Positions 37,625 to 52,065 of a DNA stretch of 64,000 bases are shown piece by piece; positions within the stretch are counted from its first letter, which is position 1, and the number at the start of each line of letters is the position of its first letter. The notes under the pieces are model-generated. The model was not told the DNA's origin. It made no database searches and saw nothing but the letters and a program-made list of their open reading frames with translations. The stretch is from Fratercula arctica (lineage: Eukaryota; Chordata; Aves; Charadriiformes; Alcidae). A program made the position numbers and the translations under genes. Where the stretch lies: positions 930,001 through 994,000 of the forward strand of contig CANTUZ010000004.1 in NCBI GenBank assembly GCA_947846985.1, given 5' to 3'.

Positions 37625-40600
37625 ATATACCGAGTAGTTAAATTTTCACCCCTGCGCGCTATGCTTGGCAAGCTGCTCAGCAGCTGAAAGGAGCAGTTTA
37701 TGGAGGAAAGGCTGGATGACCCGAGTGCAACTGCCCATGTTACCTGCCCTGTTTGGAGACCAAACACAGCATATCCAGCGCCTGACTCACTACGTTCCCT
37801 CTCGCCTCCCGTCTCCAGCCGATGGCTCCGTCTCAGTGACTGGCAGCAGCGAGGAATTTGGCTCGGCGCGCTTCGAATTTGTCAGGCTTTTCGCCGACTT
37901 CCTCCTGCCACTCCTGCTTCCTCAAAGCAGCCGCTGCTCGGCCTGCAGAAAACGCAGCAAGGTGGTGATGGCCACGGAGAGGTTCAGGTGGGACATCAGG
38001 GGAGCTCTTCGCAAATGGCAACGCCCTGGCAAAGCCCTGCTTGGCTCCTTCTCCAAGAGGACACCCTCCAGAGGCCACGTATTTCGGGACATTCAGGGTG
38101 GGATCCTGCTGCAAGCCCCAGTTCTGCTGTGGGCTGTTGGGGAGGAGGCACTAAGCTTGGCCATGTCCTTCTTCCAGGGCTAGAAGGACACTTGGGCTGA
38201 GCTCCCGCAGGATGTCCCCAGGAGCGGTGAAAGGAAGAGAGGCCTTGAGGAGGGGGCTGCAAGGCTCACCCCCGTGGGCTGCCTCACAGCGGCTGGGCCG
38301 GTGGGGCAGGTTGCCGGGCAGGCAAGGGCAGGGCTTGCTTTTGGGAAGGTGCTGGTTCCCCGTGGATGCAGAGTGCCACCTACTGAGCCACCGCTCCCGG
38401 CAGCACCCGGGGTTTTCCAGCAGGACACCCAGCCTGGGGTGGCTGCCCAAAGTGACCTGGCCCGCCCTGGCTGGTCCATCACGCCGGTCCAAGGGGTCAC
38501 GGAGCTTCCCCGAAGGCTGGCCTGCCCAACAGGGTGCCACTTAGAGATTAGAAGGGGGTCTGTGCATGGAGCTGCACGCACGGGCACGGCCAGAGTTCTC
38601 TCCTTGATGTCTGCCCTGAGCCAGACCTTGATTTCCACGGGCCGGCAGCGCAGTGGGAGGAGATGGGCCGGTGGTACACTGCTGGGATTCTTGCTGGGGG
38701 CAATGAACGCCTCATGAGCGAGGCTGGTGCTTCCCGTGCCTCGACCGTCTTTTTGCTAGCCCTGAAAACCTTCAGCGCAGCATGGACTTGGCACTGGGCG
38801 CAGGTGGCGCTGGGGCAAACTTTTTTCCCTTCTGGTCTCCGGCCGTGCCTGTGGAGTACGGCACCGTGGCCACGTCGGAGGGGAGGTTTCTCTCCATCGA
38901 TCTGCCTCTCTTCTCCCAGGCTCTTCTCCAGAAAATGTCCCAGGGATGAAGACTGCGGCTGTTTTTCCTGCTGTGGAGCAGCGCATCATCGGGCTACCTG
39001 CAGCCCCGGGGCCACAAGGCCACCCCGGCAAGGACCTGATGTTCTGAGGCGGCGGTTCAGCATCTCCCGCTCTGTGGTGAATCCTAGCAAATTTGGCTGA
39101 CTTGACACTAATGCGCTCTCTCCTGTTTCTTGGCAGCTCCCGGGACCTGCTGTCCCCACCACTGACCGTGGCCTGTCACCTTAAGGTGACTAAAAGGGAA
39201 GGATGTGCCCGGGGTGTGAAATTGCACCTTGTCAACTCTGGTTTGTGCTGGGAGCTCCCCGCCTGGCAAAGTATTTAAATTATATTTCCTTCCTCTCTGA
39301 CCCCGGGGACCAGGGTGGAAAGCCTCCCTGCTCTCACCCAGGACAGGGTGGCCAGCGCGCAGCCCGTCCCGTCCCCAATCCGGGGCGCAGGCAGGGAGGC
39401 AAAGCGACATCCATGCTGACAGCTGCCCGGCCTTGCCGGAGCGCGCTTGGGCATCCTCTCTTCCAGAAGAGTCCGAGTGCCAACTGCGATCTCGTTATTC
39501 ACTCTCCTTACTTTTGATAAAACCCCCGAGAAATGCGTGAAGGGAAAGGAAGCAGCTGAAATACCTGCCCATTAATTTTCTTCACTGACATCAAACGTTT
39601 ATTTTGCAAGGGCGGGCACAGCTGACCTGGGTGTTTGAACATGAGTTATCCTTTCTCATCCATGCAGTTGAGAACAGGTGGAAAAGGGTAATGACTCAAA
39701 CCCGAGTGGTGTCTGCCTGGGCACCTCAACAGACTTTCACTTGACTTGCGATCTGCAGACGGCAGTATCTTCTGCTATCAGCAGCTCCCTCGCAGGCAGG
39801 GAGGGAGCTTTGAAGTGAGGCGTGTGTGACTCCGGTTCCTGCTGATGTAAACCCAGATTGCTGTCATAAAGAGGATGCAAATGTGTAGCCGGGGTGTTGG
39901 GGAGGAGGGAAGGGGCAAGGCCCGGGTAATGCCCTTCTGGAAATCGGTACAGATTTTGCTAGCCTCTGAGATACGCAGGCGTTCAGACGGCTGTGCATCC
40001 CTGCCGTGAAAGCCTTTAGCGGATAAGTTTTTTCTAAGACGATGACGTTCTCCCTGTGCTCCACTCCTTTCCCCAAGAGTTAGGCTGAAGCAGGGACCGC
40101 ACGAGCGAAACCTGTCCAGAAAGGGAATAACTTATGCGCTTAATCACAGCTGGGGGGGGGGTGTTTACGCTTGCTGTGCCCAGGCTTTCACAAATGGCAG
40201 GCAATGGGGAACAAGGCCTGATAATTTGCAGAATATCGCTGTGGCTCTTGTTGTTGCCTGCTCACTGGCACTAGGTACAGCTGAGCAGGACAGGCTGGGC
40301 TCGGTTTTGCATCGGTGGTGGGGAACACGTTGCAAGCCTGTGCGGGACAACCGTCCTGCCACGTGCTGGGAGGTTTTTTGGGAAGCTGCCCGCTCTTCGC
40401 ACGCTGCCCTGGGCTTCGACTGCTCTATTTTCCACACCGCACGCACCGAGCAGCTCTCGTTGGACCAAACACATCCTCCAGCGCTCACCCACTCGTTTTT
40501 GTGCAATAGTTCAATTTGCAAGCGCTCGGGGGCAGATCCTGACCCCAGCAGTAATTGTAAGGGCCTGAAGCCGTGAGCTGGGTGAAGCAACGCTGGATTT

Positions 40601-43600
40601 ACACTAGAATGGGGAGCTGTCCCCTCGCCAACAACCTCCTCCTCTAATGCCTCACCCTGCCATGCCGGAGAGCACTGAAAAATCCTGCCCTTTCTTCCAT
40701 TTCCTCAGGCAATTCGCAGAAACTTCCCCCAGGACTCTGTGTTCGGGGGCCAGCTCGCAGCCCTACCCACGCCCCTGCCGAGGCAGGCTCCCCACGGCAC
40801 CCCCGCGAACACCACCCTCCTGATGATGATGATGCTTGCCCGGCCCCGCGGGACAGAAAGGGGTCGGTGCTTTAGATAGCGATCCTTTAAGAAACGGAGG
40901 CCAGAGCTCGGCTGTTGTAGTCAGTGCCATTACACCAATTTACCCGGCAACAGTACGGTGGCCCTTTACCTTATACGATAGCATTTCACCTGCATTGCCC
41001 ATTATTTTGTATATTCAGCGTAGCATCGTTAGATGGGCAAAACCACCAGATCGCCTCTCTCCTCTGCAATGTTTCCAGGACTGCAGCCCAGCACGGTCCC
41101 TACGGAGGAGAACAGCCGGCTCGTCGCCTTCCAAAGGTGTACGGAGCTACTGGCTCATTCTCTAAGTGCTCCAAAAGTACTCATTCTAAAAAGAAGAGAA
41201 AAAAAAATGTTTAAATGGGGAGCTGAGCTCAAGGTAGCAATAGCTACGTGGCTGCTGTTCACTAAGTTCCACAGAATGCACTCAGCTTTGAGAATGTGTG
41301 CAATTACGCGTGCAGTGTGGCTGCTGGAAAAACGAGGTCTATACTTGGGAAGACACAGGCTTTTTCCCTCTGTTCTCTTAGAGATTGAGCTGCACAGAGC
41401 TGGAGCAGAAATCTAAACACTAAGTGGTGTTTTTAGAAGCTAAAACATGGTTACCTCTGACACCTGGGAAGTCAGCTATGAATTTTCTGCTTTCTCCATT
41501 TCGTGTGACTTCTGGGCAACGACTTTTTTGCTTACTGCAATAAAGTGACTTTCTGTAGGCACAGGTGGCTTTTAACTATCACATGCTGACCGCAGCCTTC
41601 TTTTTAAGGAGCACGGGGTACGACAAGCAGGGCAAACGCAACAGCTAGTTTTAACGGTGGAGGAACGATCTTTTATAGTCACAAGGCAAGGCCAGCTTCC
41701 TTGAGATGGCCTCGTACAGATGGAGCGGCAACAATTTGGGGTTACCTTTAAGGTAAGAGGATCCTGGCCATGAGAGTCCGGCTGATCTAAAGCGCGTTGG
41801 CGCCAATGAAAGTGGCAGCGGGTAGTTTGACTAACTGAGTTTGTTAAGTGAGGTGAATAATATATCCCTTTCCTCACCTTGGTGGCTTGGGTATGAAGTC
41901 ACCTCGGAGATGTGTATCACAGCTCCTGTGAAAGCACACAGCATGTGAGTAAATTACACGGTGCTGCACGTTTTGAGGGATGGCGGCCGCGCATGAGGAC
42001 TGGGAACATGTGACAGAAATAGCGTGATGTTTTTCTTCTGTCTCGCGTGTTATTTCCAATCGTGTCCAGAGCAATAGAGAAATAAAGGACACGTGAGGAT
42101 TGCTTGAGAATTTTCTCCTGGAAGTGCCGCTGAAGTCTTAGCTTTTTACTTTATAATCTTCCTTGCACGACGATTTTTTCAAACTGATTCCCAGGCTGAG
42201 GAGCTGGTGAGGTGGGTAAACACACACAGAGGAACAGAGCCTGGACGTTCTCCTGCCTGAAAGGGTTTCATCTCAGCGGGAAAATGCTGTGAGCTGCCTG
42301 GATCCGTCCCCTGCAGGAACCCAGGAACATCCCCTCGGCCAAGAAGGGCCATCTCCCGCCCAAACGGAACCTTTTTTGTCTCGGCATGTTTACAATGACA
42401 CGTACAGCCCATGGCGTGAGAGAGGGGCGGCCGTTTTGTCGCTGCAGGCCTGTTTCTCCTCTCCACTGCGTTCGTTGGTTTGTTGGTGCTCAAGTCCTAT
42501 CATCTGACGTCAGAATCAAACACAGATTTTAGAAATAAACACAGGGCCCTGGTCTCATGTCCACCACGGTCATTAGGGGTCGCGCAGCCCGTCCACCTCC
42601 TGCCTGACAGCAAGTGGATCCAGAGCCCCCGGCTCTCTCAGATCTTAGACTAACAGGATGAGGCAAAGGTCAAATTCCGGCCCGGAGGGGGCAAACTGAG
42701 CAGAAATGGTGCACGAAGAAGTTCTTGATCCTTCTCTGAGCCAATGCAACGTTTGTCTGGGGCTGATCACCCACACAAGGCCCTTTGCCCGGCTGTTGGA
42801 GGGACCCGTTACCGTCAGCCCAAGTCGGGCGCGGGTTTGCTGAGCTCCCTCCAGCTGCAGCAGAGCAAAGGGTCTTCGGTATGAGCGAGACTCACAGCAT
42901 TCCCCTGATGGGAATGGTTTTCCTTCTGATTCACCCCACCATAGGGAAGAGGCGGGCATCTGGTACCGCCTTACCACAGCTGGGTTTTTGCCTATTGCCT
43001 TCCCATCGGTGCATCAGGAGGTGAATTTTCTTTACCTATTTGAAGTCATTTTGTATGTGAAGAAACAATGAATCACAAAGAGAAGCCGACAGCAATTAGA
43101 AACTCCTTTCCTCTCACCTTTGCCAAAGCCAGATTTTTTCCCTGTAACAAAGCCCAGGCGAGCCTTCCTACGCGCAACAATGATTACGTAGATCACTCGG
43201 GATTTTGTTTTTTTCACAGGCCATGAGCAAGCAAAGAAGCTCAGGAGAATGCTGCATTTCACAGGCATGTTTGTTATGCTTCCTTGGAAATCCCATTGTT
43301 TGCTGGTAGTGCCTGCTTTTGGCTACAAGCGCTGTGCCCTCGTGACGTCGGCTGCCTTTAATTGTGCCGGGCTGCTAGCAAATAAGCATGAAGTTTGGCA
43401 AACCGAAAAGGTGCCACTGGAATAAGTCCGTCCTGGCCGTTTGGCCACTCATTTCGGTAAGAGGGATCGGTGAGCGAGTGCTTTGCAAGGCCGCTTCCAG
43501 TCAGGCAGGCCCATCCGTCAGGGAAACCCGTGCCGGCAGCGCACCTCCTGTCCCCCCTTCCTCGCCTGTTGCCTGTGTCTCCTCCAGCTGGAGCGTGGGG

Positions 43601-46439
43601 CCGGCGCTTTCCCAGGAGCGGGCTGCTGAGACACACCGTGTGAGTAAGGTCTCGTTTGCATAAAGATTGCACGCTCATGCTGTCAAGGAGGTTTCCTAGG
43701 CACAGTCTCATTTCCTTCTGTAGGTAGCTTTGCCCTCATGTAGGAAAAACCCTATTCTTAAAGTCCTTGGACAGAAACCAGCTTGCATTGACAGGCCACA
43801 ACGCCGTCTGCCTGGCGTGTTTGGGTCCGCCCAAGTCTGACTGCGTGGAGGCGCCCTCTGAAGCAAAACCGAGTCTCCGCTTTGAGCTGGATTCAGGTAT
43901 CCCGCTCGCGTGGGCCGGGCTTTGCTGACAAGAGGTCTCATTCTGCCCCTAAAAGCCTTTTTAACGTCACCAGCGTCTGCAGGGCTCCTCTTCTCCTTGT
44001 GGGCTTCGCCCCGGCGGTTTCAGCAGGAGCCGAGGTCTGCGTCGAACGGGGAGGGAGGAACCCGGGGGTGGCGAACGCAGGGCTGAGCGCGTTGGTCCCC
44101 AGCACTCAGGGCTTTCCTCGAAGCACAGAGCTCAGCTCTGCTCCCTTGCCACGGCGAGAGGTACAGGAGGGCAGGATGGATTTACCTGCCCCAGGGACCC
44201 CTTTAATGTACAAGCTTTTGGTAGCAGGATTTGTGCCCCTCCACCCCCGCCCACTGTCTTCTGAAATCTTTATTCAACATTTACCTGCTTCACTGATGAT
44301 GAAGGATCTCATTCATTCTTCACTTTGGAAAGTCACTCCCCAGCTTGCTCAAGTTGCCTGGAACTAACGTGTTTCTACGTAAAAAGAGAGAGAAAATTCA
44401 ATGGCGTTTGACTACACTTAAATTATTTTAGGATTTAAAGACTGACATGCCCGAAAGAGGTCACTAAGCACTGCAGCCAGAAAGCAATTCTTTCCCCAAT
44501 TAGCAGAGTGGCGGCAAATAAAACAAAAAAACATTTAAAAGAAGGAGCTGAGCTGAAAAAAATGCACGAGGCTTTGTAGGAAAACTCAGAGATGTTCCGC
44601 ACAGCGTCAATTCAAGAGTCACGTTTCAAGGATCCTGACCCCCTGCGAATGCCAAATTCTTCATTTCGCAGGTGTTACGCGCTACACATGAAGCGACACG
44701 GTAAGTAAACACATTAAATGTTCTGGAAGAAACTGAAAGGAGGAGAGCCGGGGCCGCTCGGAGCCCTGCTGACCTACAGCAACAAGCGGCCTCGCGCTCA
44801 ACGTTAGAAATGCCTCCGCAAAAGCATGCCACAAACTGCTCGCCTGCCATTTCCCTGCCACCCACAACTGCCCGATGAGCGCCGCGGCAATCGGAGATCC
44901 TGCCATCCGGGTGTCCGTCGGCGGGCTAAATGCATCAGGGCTGAGGTCATCGCCAGATCCCCGGGAGGACACGGTGACTCTCGCATTCTCAGACCATGAG
45001 CTTGAGCAGCTCCTTTTGAAGTTGATGAATTTGCAGGAAGGGCGGCTGTGGGGTTGGATAAAATCCGTCATATCACTTGGCATCGCTTCCAGCCGCCGCC
45101 GAAGGCAGGCCGAGGGTCAGGGTACCCGCGGCTGCGAGGGACAAGGCTGATAAAATACTCTCGGTGGCTGCATTGCTCTTTGGCAGCTGACGCTAGTCTT
45201 CGGTTTGGAAAGAAAGGAGGACTTTGCTGGTAAATATCAGGAAACTGAGCCTGCAGTAACGATTATCCACTCCGAGGAGAGCATGCGCAAGGAATGGTGA
45301 GAGCCTTCTAGAGACGCCATGCATTTCAGATCAGGCTTTCCAGCTTCCATTTCTATTCCAAAACGGGGCGTTACGCCCAAAATGTTGTAATTATTTTTTC
45401 CATGTTGGGGTGGGCAATGCTGCAAATTCTGCCTTCAGAAAACATTGAAAGCCTTAATTTCCACCTTTTTTGATGCATGCAAACAAATGAATTTTTGTAA
45501 GCTCAGAATGCTCTCTGCCGTTTTGGGGATGAGCGCAAAACGCTGCTTTTCCACAGGAAATTTCCGAGCCACCTCCCTATGGCAGGACGAGGCGGGGAGG
45601 CTGCGCTCCCACCCTCCATCCCTGCTGCACCCACTCCGACACCCGAGCCCTAGACATGCCAGAGCCGGATGAGGCTCGGGATGTCCCGGGCAAAGAACGC
45701 TGGAAGTGGGGGATGTAGTCTCCGAGGTGACCACTAGGTGGGAATGAAACCAGTGCTCGAAGTGCGATGGGGCACCCAACCGCGCAGGATATCGACTGAT
45801 GAATGGATTTCTTTCCCCTCTGCTTGATTTGAGCTCATCGGAACAAACCAGCTTGGATGAGATGGTAAAAAACAACAAGTTTTGACCAGTGATGAACTGG
45901 CTGAAATGAAATACCCCGTTCAGTCATCCCTTATCGGTGGAAAGGAAGACTAAATGAAGAGGTGAATATGTTGGGAGAACAAACAATCCTAAATCAGTTT
46001 ATTTGCCTGTTTCAGAACCCGTATTTTCCGCCAGAAAAACCCTTCGGGTGGAGAAATCCCCAGCGAAACTTGCCTGCAGAAGGAGAGCCCTGCGTCCCCA
46101 GGTAGCGGAGCGGCTGACTCGCCTGGCTCTGTCGGGCTATCCGCGCGGGATGTCGTCGCGGGGGGAACGGCTGAGGAGGAATTACGCGAGTCAGGACTAA
46201 GGAGCGGTAACCACAGCACAGCCCGGGACAGGGCACTGCTCAGAGCGGCGGGAGGCTGGCCAGGGATGCCAGCAGCGGTGGCCGGGCACCGGCAGCCCTG
46301 AGAGCAACCTTTCCACGGCTGAGCCTTCGCAGCTGCTGAGGGTGGCACGGGGAATACCCTTTTCTGGCGTATTCTCACCCCAGTTCAAAAGACAAACATG
46401 TTCCTAGTGAGAATGAGAGGAGCTGTGGCTCTCGGAGCT

Positions 46440-46470
46440 TTTTAGAAACCAGGCTGCTTGGTTTCTAAAA
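46440..46470. repeat. Perfect inverted repeat, 12-bp arms
   Basis: TTTTAGAAACCA (46440-46451) and TGGTTTCTAAAA (46459-46470) are exact reverse complements around a 7-nt loop. Confidence 0.85.
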
Positions 46471-47500
46471 TGAAAACGACGGCTTTCACTCACCCTGCCT
46501 GGGTTTTCTGGCCGCTGCAAATCTAGTCTGATTTCTGGTAGTTGACCTTCCTCATTTAAATGCTCCTGTCCTTCCTGGTGAGCTTTCTACAAGGGCTGGA
46601 ACTTGCTGCGCCTCACTCCGCTGTCTCAATGATGTCCTTGGCATGGGTGGGCTGAGCAGGTGGACCTCCTGAATGAGCTCCAAATGTCTGGGAGGCCACA
46701 GGTTCACTGATTTTGCAAGGTACTAAGTTCTCCCGTTTCCTCCTAATTTCAATACTGTGTCCTTTTTACAATCAAAAGCCTCGGCGTCTTTCCTTGCCCT
46801 CTTCTAAACCCTATTCTTCACAGATTTTCCGTCCCCTTATTATGACTCTTCGGTCGGTTTCCACCGGCCCCCTCTCAGCAGTGACCTGAAGGCGTTATTC
46901 CCCTGTGGGTGTGTGTATCCGGATGGATACCCACCTCCCATCAGCTACTCTTCTCTCCTGAAACTGCCCTCTATTTCCCTGCCTCTACCACCTAAACGAG
47001 AGCAGCTCTGGGAGAGGCACCTAAACTGGCTTCTCTTCCTCATTCGTGTGGCTGGTACAACCGCCTCGGCCTCCCGTTATAATGAAGGGCATCGACAACC
47101 AGCCCGACAAACCGGAAGAGAAAGAGCCACCACCACAGGACCACTGGGGACCACTGACAAATGTCCACGGATGAACGGTGGTTCCCGGTTGGGGCTGGTG
47201 CCTGTTCCCTATTGCATCTCATCGCCTGATTTCCTCCTGGTTTTCCTATCGTGAGGCTGATGCCCTCCGGTGAGTGGGTCAGAAGGATCAGAGTGGCATC
47301 CATCAGGGAAGGCCACAGAGATTTCTCAATAATTTTTGATCGGTTGTTTTAATCTCCCAGTTTGCTGGGAAAGCTTTTAATCATACAGGATGGACTTATA
47401 TAATGGGAGTGCTGGAGTAAATTAGGTTTGGCACCGGCTTTATTAAAATAATGACGACTATTTGTGCAAGACCAAACTTCTACATTCACTGATGGAACAC

Positions 47501-47590
47501 CTTCCATCTGTCCTTCCTTCCGTCCATCCTTTCTTCCCTCCTTCCATCTGTTCATTGCTCCATCCGCCCATCCAACCATCCTTTCTTCAT
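47501..47590 (+). repeat. Pyrimidine-rich imperfect tetranucleotide microsatellite
   Basis: Interleaved CTTC, CATC and CCTT tetramers over about 90 bp, with interruptions. Confidence 0.8.
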
Positions 47591-50500
47591 CGTAAGCACA
47601 AAGGATAACTGCTACTGACCCAGCCCGGATTTGCAACGAGTGCATGATCTGTAAGTCTTTCCGGCCCATTTAACCTCCTCTCTGTCCTCCCTGTGCTCCA
47701 CACCAGCCCTTCTCACGAGCAGCCCCGAGATGAGGTGCCAGATGCACTGTGCAATCCAAGGCTTGCCTCAGCGGGGACGAGGACCAGTTGTCCAAACTTC
47801 CTGCACCTCTCTGATGTAACCCCAGACCGTCACGGAGGCTTCCGCCAGCTCTCTTGTGACATGACCGGCTGATGCACTCCAAGGAAACCCGCTGAGGGGG
47901 ACACATGACTCACGGAGGCTTGAGATTGCCAAAGCACCTCTAGTGACATTACTGTGAAGCACGCAACAGGCAAGGCGGTATCTGGAGAGAGAAAGGTCAG
48001 CCTCCCAAGCTAGATGCATCGCCGTGTGGGCCACGGATGAAGAGGCCCAAAAGGAGGTTTGGTTTTAACCCCCGCGGTAGCCACGGACGCTGTGGTGATG
48101 GTAATTCCAGGTTTGATAACAGCAAGCACACATGACGGGTGCTGAAGTAGTTTCTCCCTCGAGAAGTGATAGGGTGATGGACGGCTTAGGTAACTGTCAC
48201 TACTCCCATCCTGATCTCTTTGCAGTTTTGTGGCTGGCTCCCGCTTTTGGAAAGATTTTTCTAATGCCTTCTTAAAAAAGTCCGGATGTGTTGTGACCAG
48301 AGGAATTGTTAACACTGGCAACATTTGCACAAAAGCCTGGCGTTTCAGAAAGCTTACAGGAAGCCTTACTTCAAAAAAGCACCGTCCTTCCACAGAGCAC
48401 CAAGCGAGGAGCGGTAGCCGTTGCTTTCTGGGTCCGAGAGCCCCCCCGGCTTGAAAGCAAGCATCGGCTGCCCTTCGCCTGAATCCCTAGGGGCTGGAAT
48501 GGGTTTTGGATAGAATATACAGACTTGCGGGCGAGAACCCCTCTGCAGGGTTACTGACAGGGCAGGTGTGCGATGGGGTAACCTTTAAAGTGATAGGGAG
48601 ATGTCAAACAGAGCACCGCCGCGGCTGGCAGGAGCTGTGGTTGCTCAGGCCTCCAGAGAGCTGCCAGCAAAGGTGTCCCAGGCAGAAAAACGGCACAGCG
48701 ATACGTCGGTGGCCCTCAGGAGGTGTAGACGGCTGCGGTACCGGGGGGTCTCTCCAGCACCAGTCTCTAGTCCCTGTCCCCGCCTGCTTCACGCGCCTAC
48801 TCTGCCGTGATGCAGCTTGAGACGGGCATGGGAGAACTGCCCTGACAGGAGCCGCAGCACTCGTGCAGGAGGCGAAGGCCTTTGGTGAGGAAGGCCGAGG
48901 CAGGGCAGCCTCGGAGGCACGCCGCGGGCGCTCTCACCGGCGGAAAGAGCTGCAGCCAAAGGTGACTGTGGCGGTGGGCGGTGCGGGCGAGGAAGAGCTG
49001 CACCAGAGGGATGGAGGTGGTGCCGGCAGAAACCATGGGAAGAATGAGGGAGGTTCACTCTCTGAGACAAATTATTTGGGGTGTGTCACCAGGACCCGGC
49101 CGCGTGGTTGCTGGACTGGCAATCTACGTCCAGCCGGCACAAGCTGTTGAGGTGGCAGGCTGGTATGTGGCCCCAAGCTTTTCAGTTACTCAATCGTGTG
49201 CAGGAGTGAGAAAAACACAGGGTCTGGAAGGGCTGGGAGTAAGATGAGCAACAGGATAGGTGGAGAAAGCCCAAGCCAAATCTGGACAGTCAGCTAAAAG
49301 TTAAGGCAGACACAAAAAATCAAACAAATCCTGCTCAGGTCTGAAAGTGGACTCTTTCTCTTAGATTTGCCTGACCCAAATAGCTCGAGGCATGATAAAC
49401 CCCAGGCTGCTGCTGTTACTGCAGTTCAAAACTTCTGCAAGCGCAGCAATGGGCCTGTGGACCCGAGTGCCGCGGCGGAGAGATGCGTCTTTAGCTGCTG
49501 TGGCTGCTCAGGTGCAGAGGGGCCACTGGAGCTCTGGCAACGGGACCTCAAACACGTGGGATCATCATTTACAAAAGGTGGGGTGAGAGGACGGATTCCC
49601 CTTTTGTGACGCTCCTGCCAAGCGGAGCAGAGGAGCGGAAAGGGCAGAGCGTGGAGTCGGAGCAGAAGAGCGGCTGGGCTGCACCTGTCTCTGGGCTGAG
49701 TCTATCCGGGGAGCCCAGGAAAAGTTTCTGGAAGATGAACAGGGACCGGCCAGAGCAGCCCACGGACAGGCAGGGAAGCCTGAGGGGGAAACAAAGATGC
49801 GTCACTACGTATCCTAACTGGGTCACAGCAAGAATGGAAGGACACTCCGAGAATGGATTTTTGCCCCATCTTCCCACTGGGAAAGGCTGCGCTCCAACGC
49901 GGCTGTGGCTGGGGTTGCCATTAGCTGTCACCAGTTACCTGGCAGAACAGGTTCCTGTGTGACAACCGGATTACAGAAGGAGAGGAAGTGAAAAGCTGAA
50001 GAGCAGCTAATCAGGGACCTGTGACACAGAGTTAACCCACTTAACCGGGAATGGCCAACGATCCCCTTCTAACTCGATACTGAAGAGAGACAAGAAGGAC
50101 CAGGCAGACCAGGGAAAAATTTGTACCGTCCAGACCCGTATTAAACCTAGACTGACCTGCACTGAGGGCTGAATAAGGACTGCTCTGTGTCACTACCAAA
50201 AATGAGTGCTTAAGTTGTCTCAGAAGATAGCGGAAGGTAGCCACAGGCAACCCACGCAGACCCGGCACGTCCAGTGTAAACCCTACAGGATAACCCAGTG
50301 TTTGAAACAGATGGGCAAGAGATCCCGTGGCCGGACGAACACAGGCTGTTCTGTGACAGACCCCGAGACAAACAGCGAGCGCCAGCATGCCTGCAGCCAT
50401 AAGGACACGTAAAGGGGGTCCCTTCTACCCCTACGTCACCATACTCTATCTGGGAAGATTTTCTTGCCTTTGGTCCATGTCTCTTGGTCAAGCTTTCCTC

Positions 50501-51499
50501 CTGAGAAGTAGCCAGGAGCACAGCATGGCTCGCTTGGGCTGAGCAGGCCCCAGTCTTGATTGCACTTGGTTTACCCGCAGGCCTGTGGGCGGCAGAAATT
50601 ACATTGCGGCTGTGGCGTTCAGAAGCTGGAGGTTTATCCGCCAGAGAAAGAGCAGGAGCGCTGCGTGCGCGAGGAGGTCTGTAGCGATGCAGCAGAGCGA
50701 GCAGCACAAAAAAATAACTCAATGCCAGGCCGTAGCCTTGCAAGCAGAGCTCGCATCCACCAGCCTGGAGCATCCGGGCTCTCCACTGTGCGCTGCTGGA
50801 ACAACCCACCACGTGTAACCTTGCTCTGCTCAGATCACATCTTGGTTTAGCCCAGTAGACATTCCTCCTCCTCCCCACCTCAAGCATTCCCCACTGGGGA
50901 GGGAAGTGGAACGAAAACTGGGAGATTCTGGCCAGAGCTATGCCATCACACCCCAGCTCTGCCTGACCACACCTTGGCTGGGGCTGGTGCTCGTCAGAGG
51001 AAAGACAGCAGGGAAACTAAGTCCAAGTCAGGAAGCAGGTACCAAGCTGGGAATGAAGCAGAGCTATCATTCCACACGACTCATCTTTTCCAAAGAATGG
51101 GGCATAGCTCACGTGGCCAGGGCAGAGCATGGGGCAAGCCTTTCCCACCTCGCCTCCCAGCCCCGACTGCAGCGACCCTCCTCGGTTCCCACTGACAGCC
51201 CCCCTGTTCTCTGGAGAGGAGACCAACAATTATGTTCCCAAAGACCACTGCTGGCCAAATGACTTGTCACAAGCACTCCCCTCCTGCCGGATTGCTGCAC
51301 GTGTGTGTGGAAGAGCTGGAGGGTTCCCTCTCATGGCAGATCAGAGCCCGGCCTTACTCTACAGGACCACGCAAGGCAGACTTAAGCCCCGTTACCTACA
51401 GGCTCAGCTGAGAACTGTCACCGGATGACACATAGCAGGGAAGCACGGAAAGTCACTTCTGAGAACAAGATTCCTCCTTTCATTTGCTTGTTCTCAAGA

Positions 51500-52065
51500 G
51501 CATCTAATACACGAGGGCAGTTTAGAGAGAGGGGGAAAGAGCCGGTTTATTGCTCCACAAGGGCCTCTGGATGATGCAGAGTTTCTGAAATAGCGTTCCC
51601 ACTTTGAGATGTCTCAGATCCCACCACTCTTCCTTACAATGATCTTGTTGCACAGGTCAAGACCACAGGTCTCACGCCCATAAACACCAAGCATTGCAGG
51701 CCGACGCAGCTCACAGGGACCTCTGACAAAGATGGGGAATGACATAAAGGTTGTGGCTTTTCTCACCCCTTCTGAGAGTGTGAGAATTGATGGGATTAAC
51801 AGGGATGATCCAGATGCTGCAAGAATCCTTCCTGTCCATGGGGAGTCACGCTCAGGGTGCAGCCAAGCCCAGTGGGCTATTCTATTATTATTTTCGGCCA
51901 AGAAGATACCTACATTAAGCCCAAACTCAAACCCTTTCCTTTCCCCCCACTCCCAGCTGTACCACAGACACATGGCAGAAATGGTTTGGGCAGGATTCGA
52001 GCGCTGGTACTGGTCCTGAGCGAGTTTTCTTCCTGTAGCTACGCTCATACTCTGAGCTGCCACGG
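51500..52065 (-). mobile_element. Possible LTR-like or other transposable-element remnant
   Basis: On the minus strand an open stretch (52063-51614, 149 codons) of unrecognised sequence is followed by AGCAATAAACCGGCTC near 51550, a poly(A)-signal layout like that of retroviral LTRs. No TG...CA ends, primer-binding site or known protein motif was found, so this is tentative. Confidence 0.22.

Noticed and set aside
37665..39100. Several overlapping 130-170 codon frames on both strands
   Set aside because: Mutually overlapping in GC-rich DNA with no recognisable domain or splice structure.
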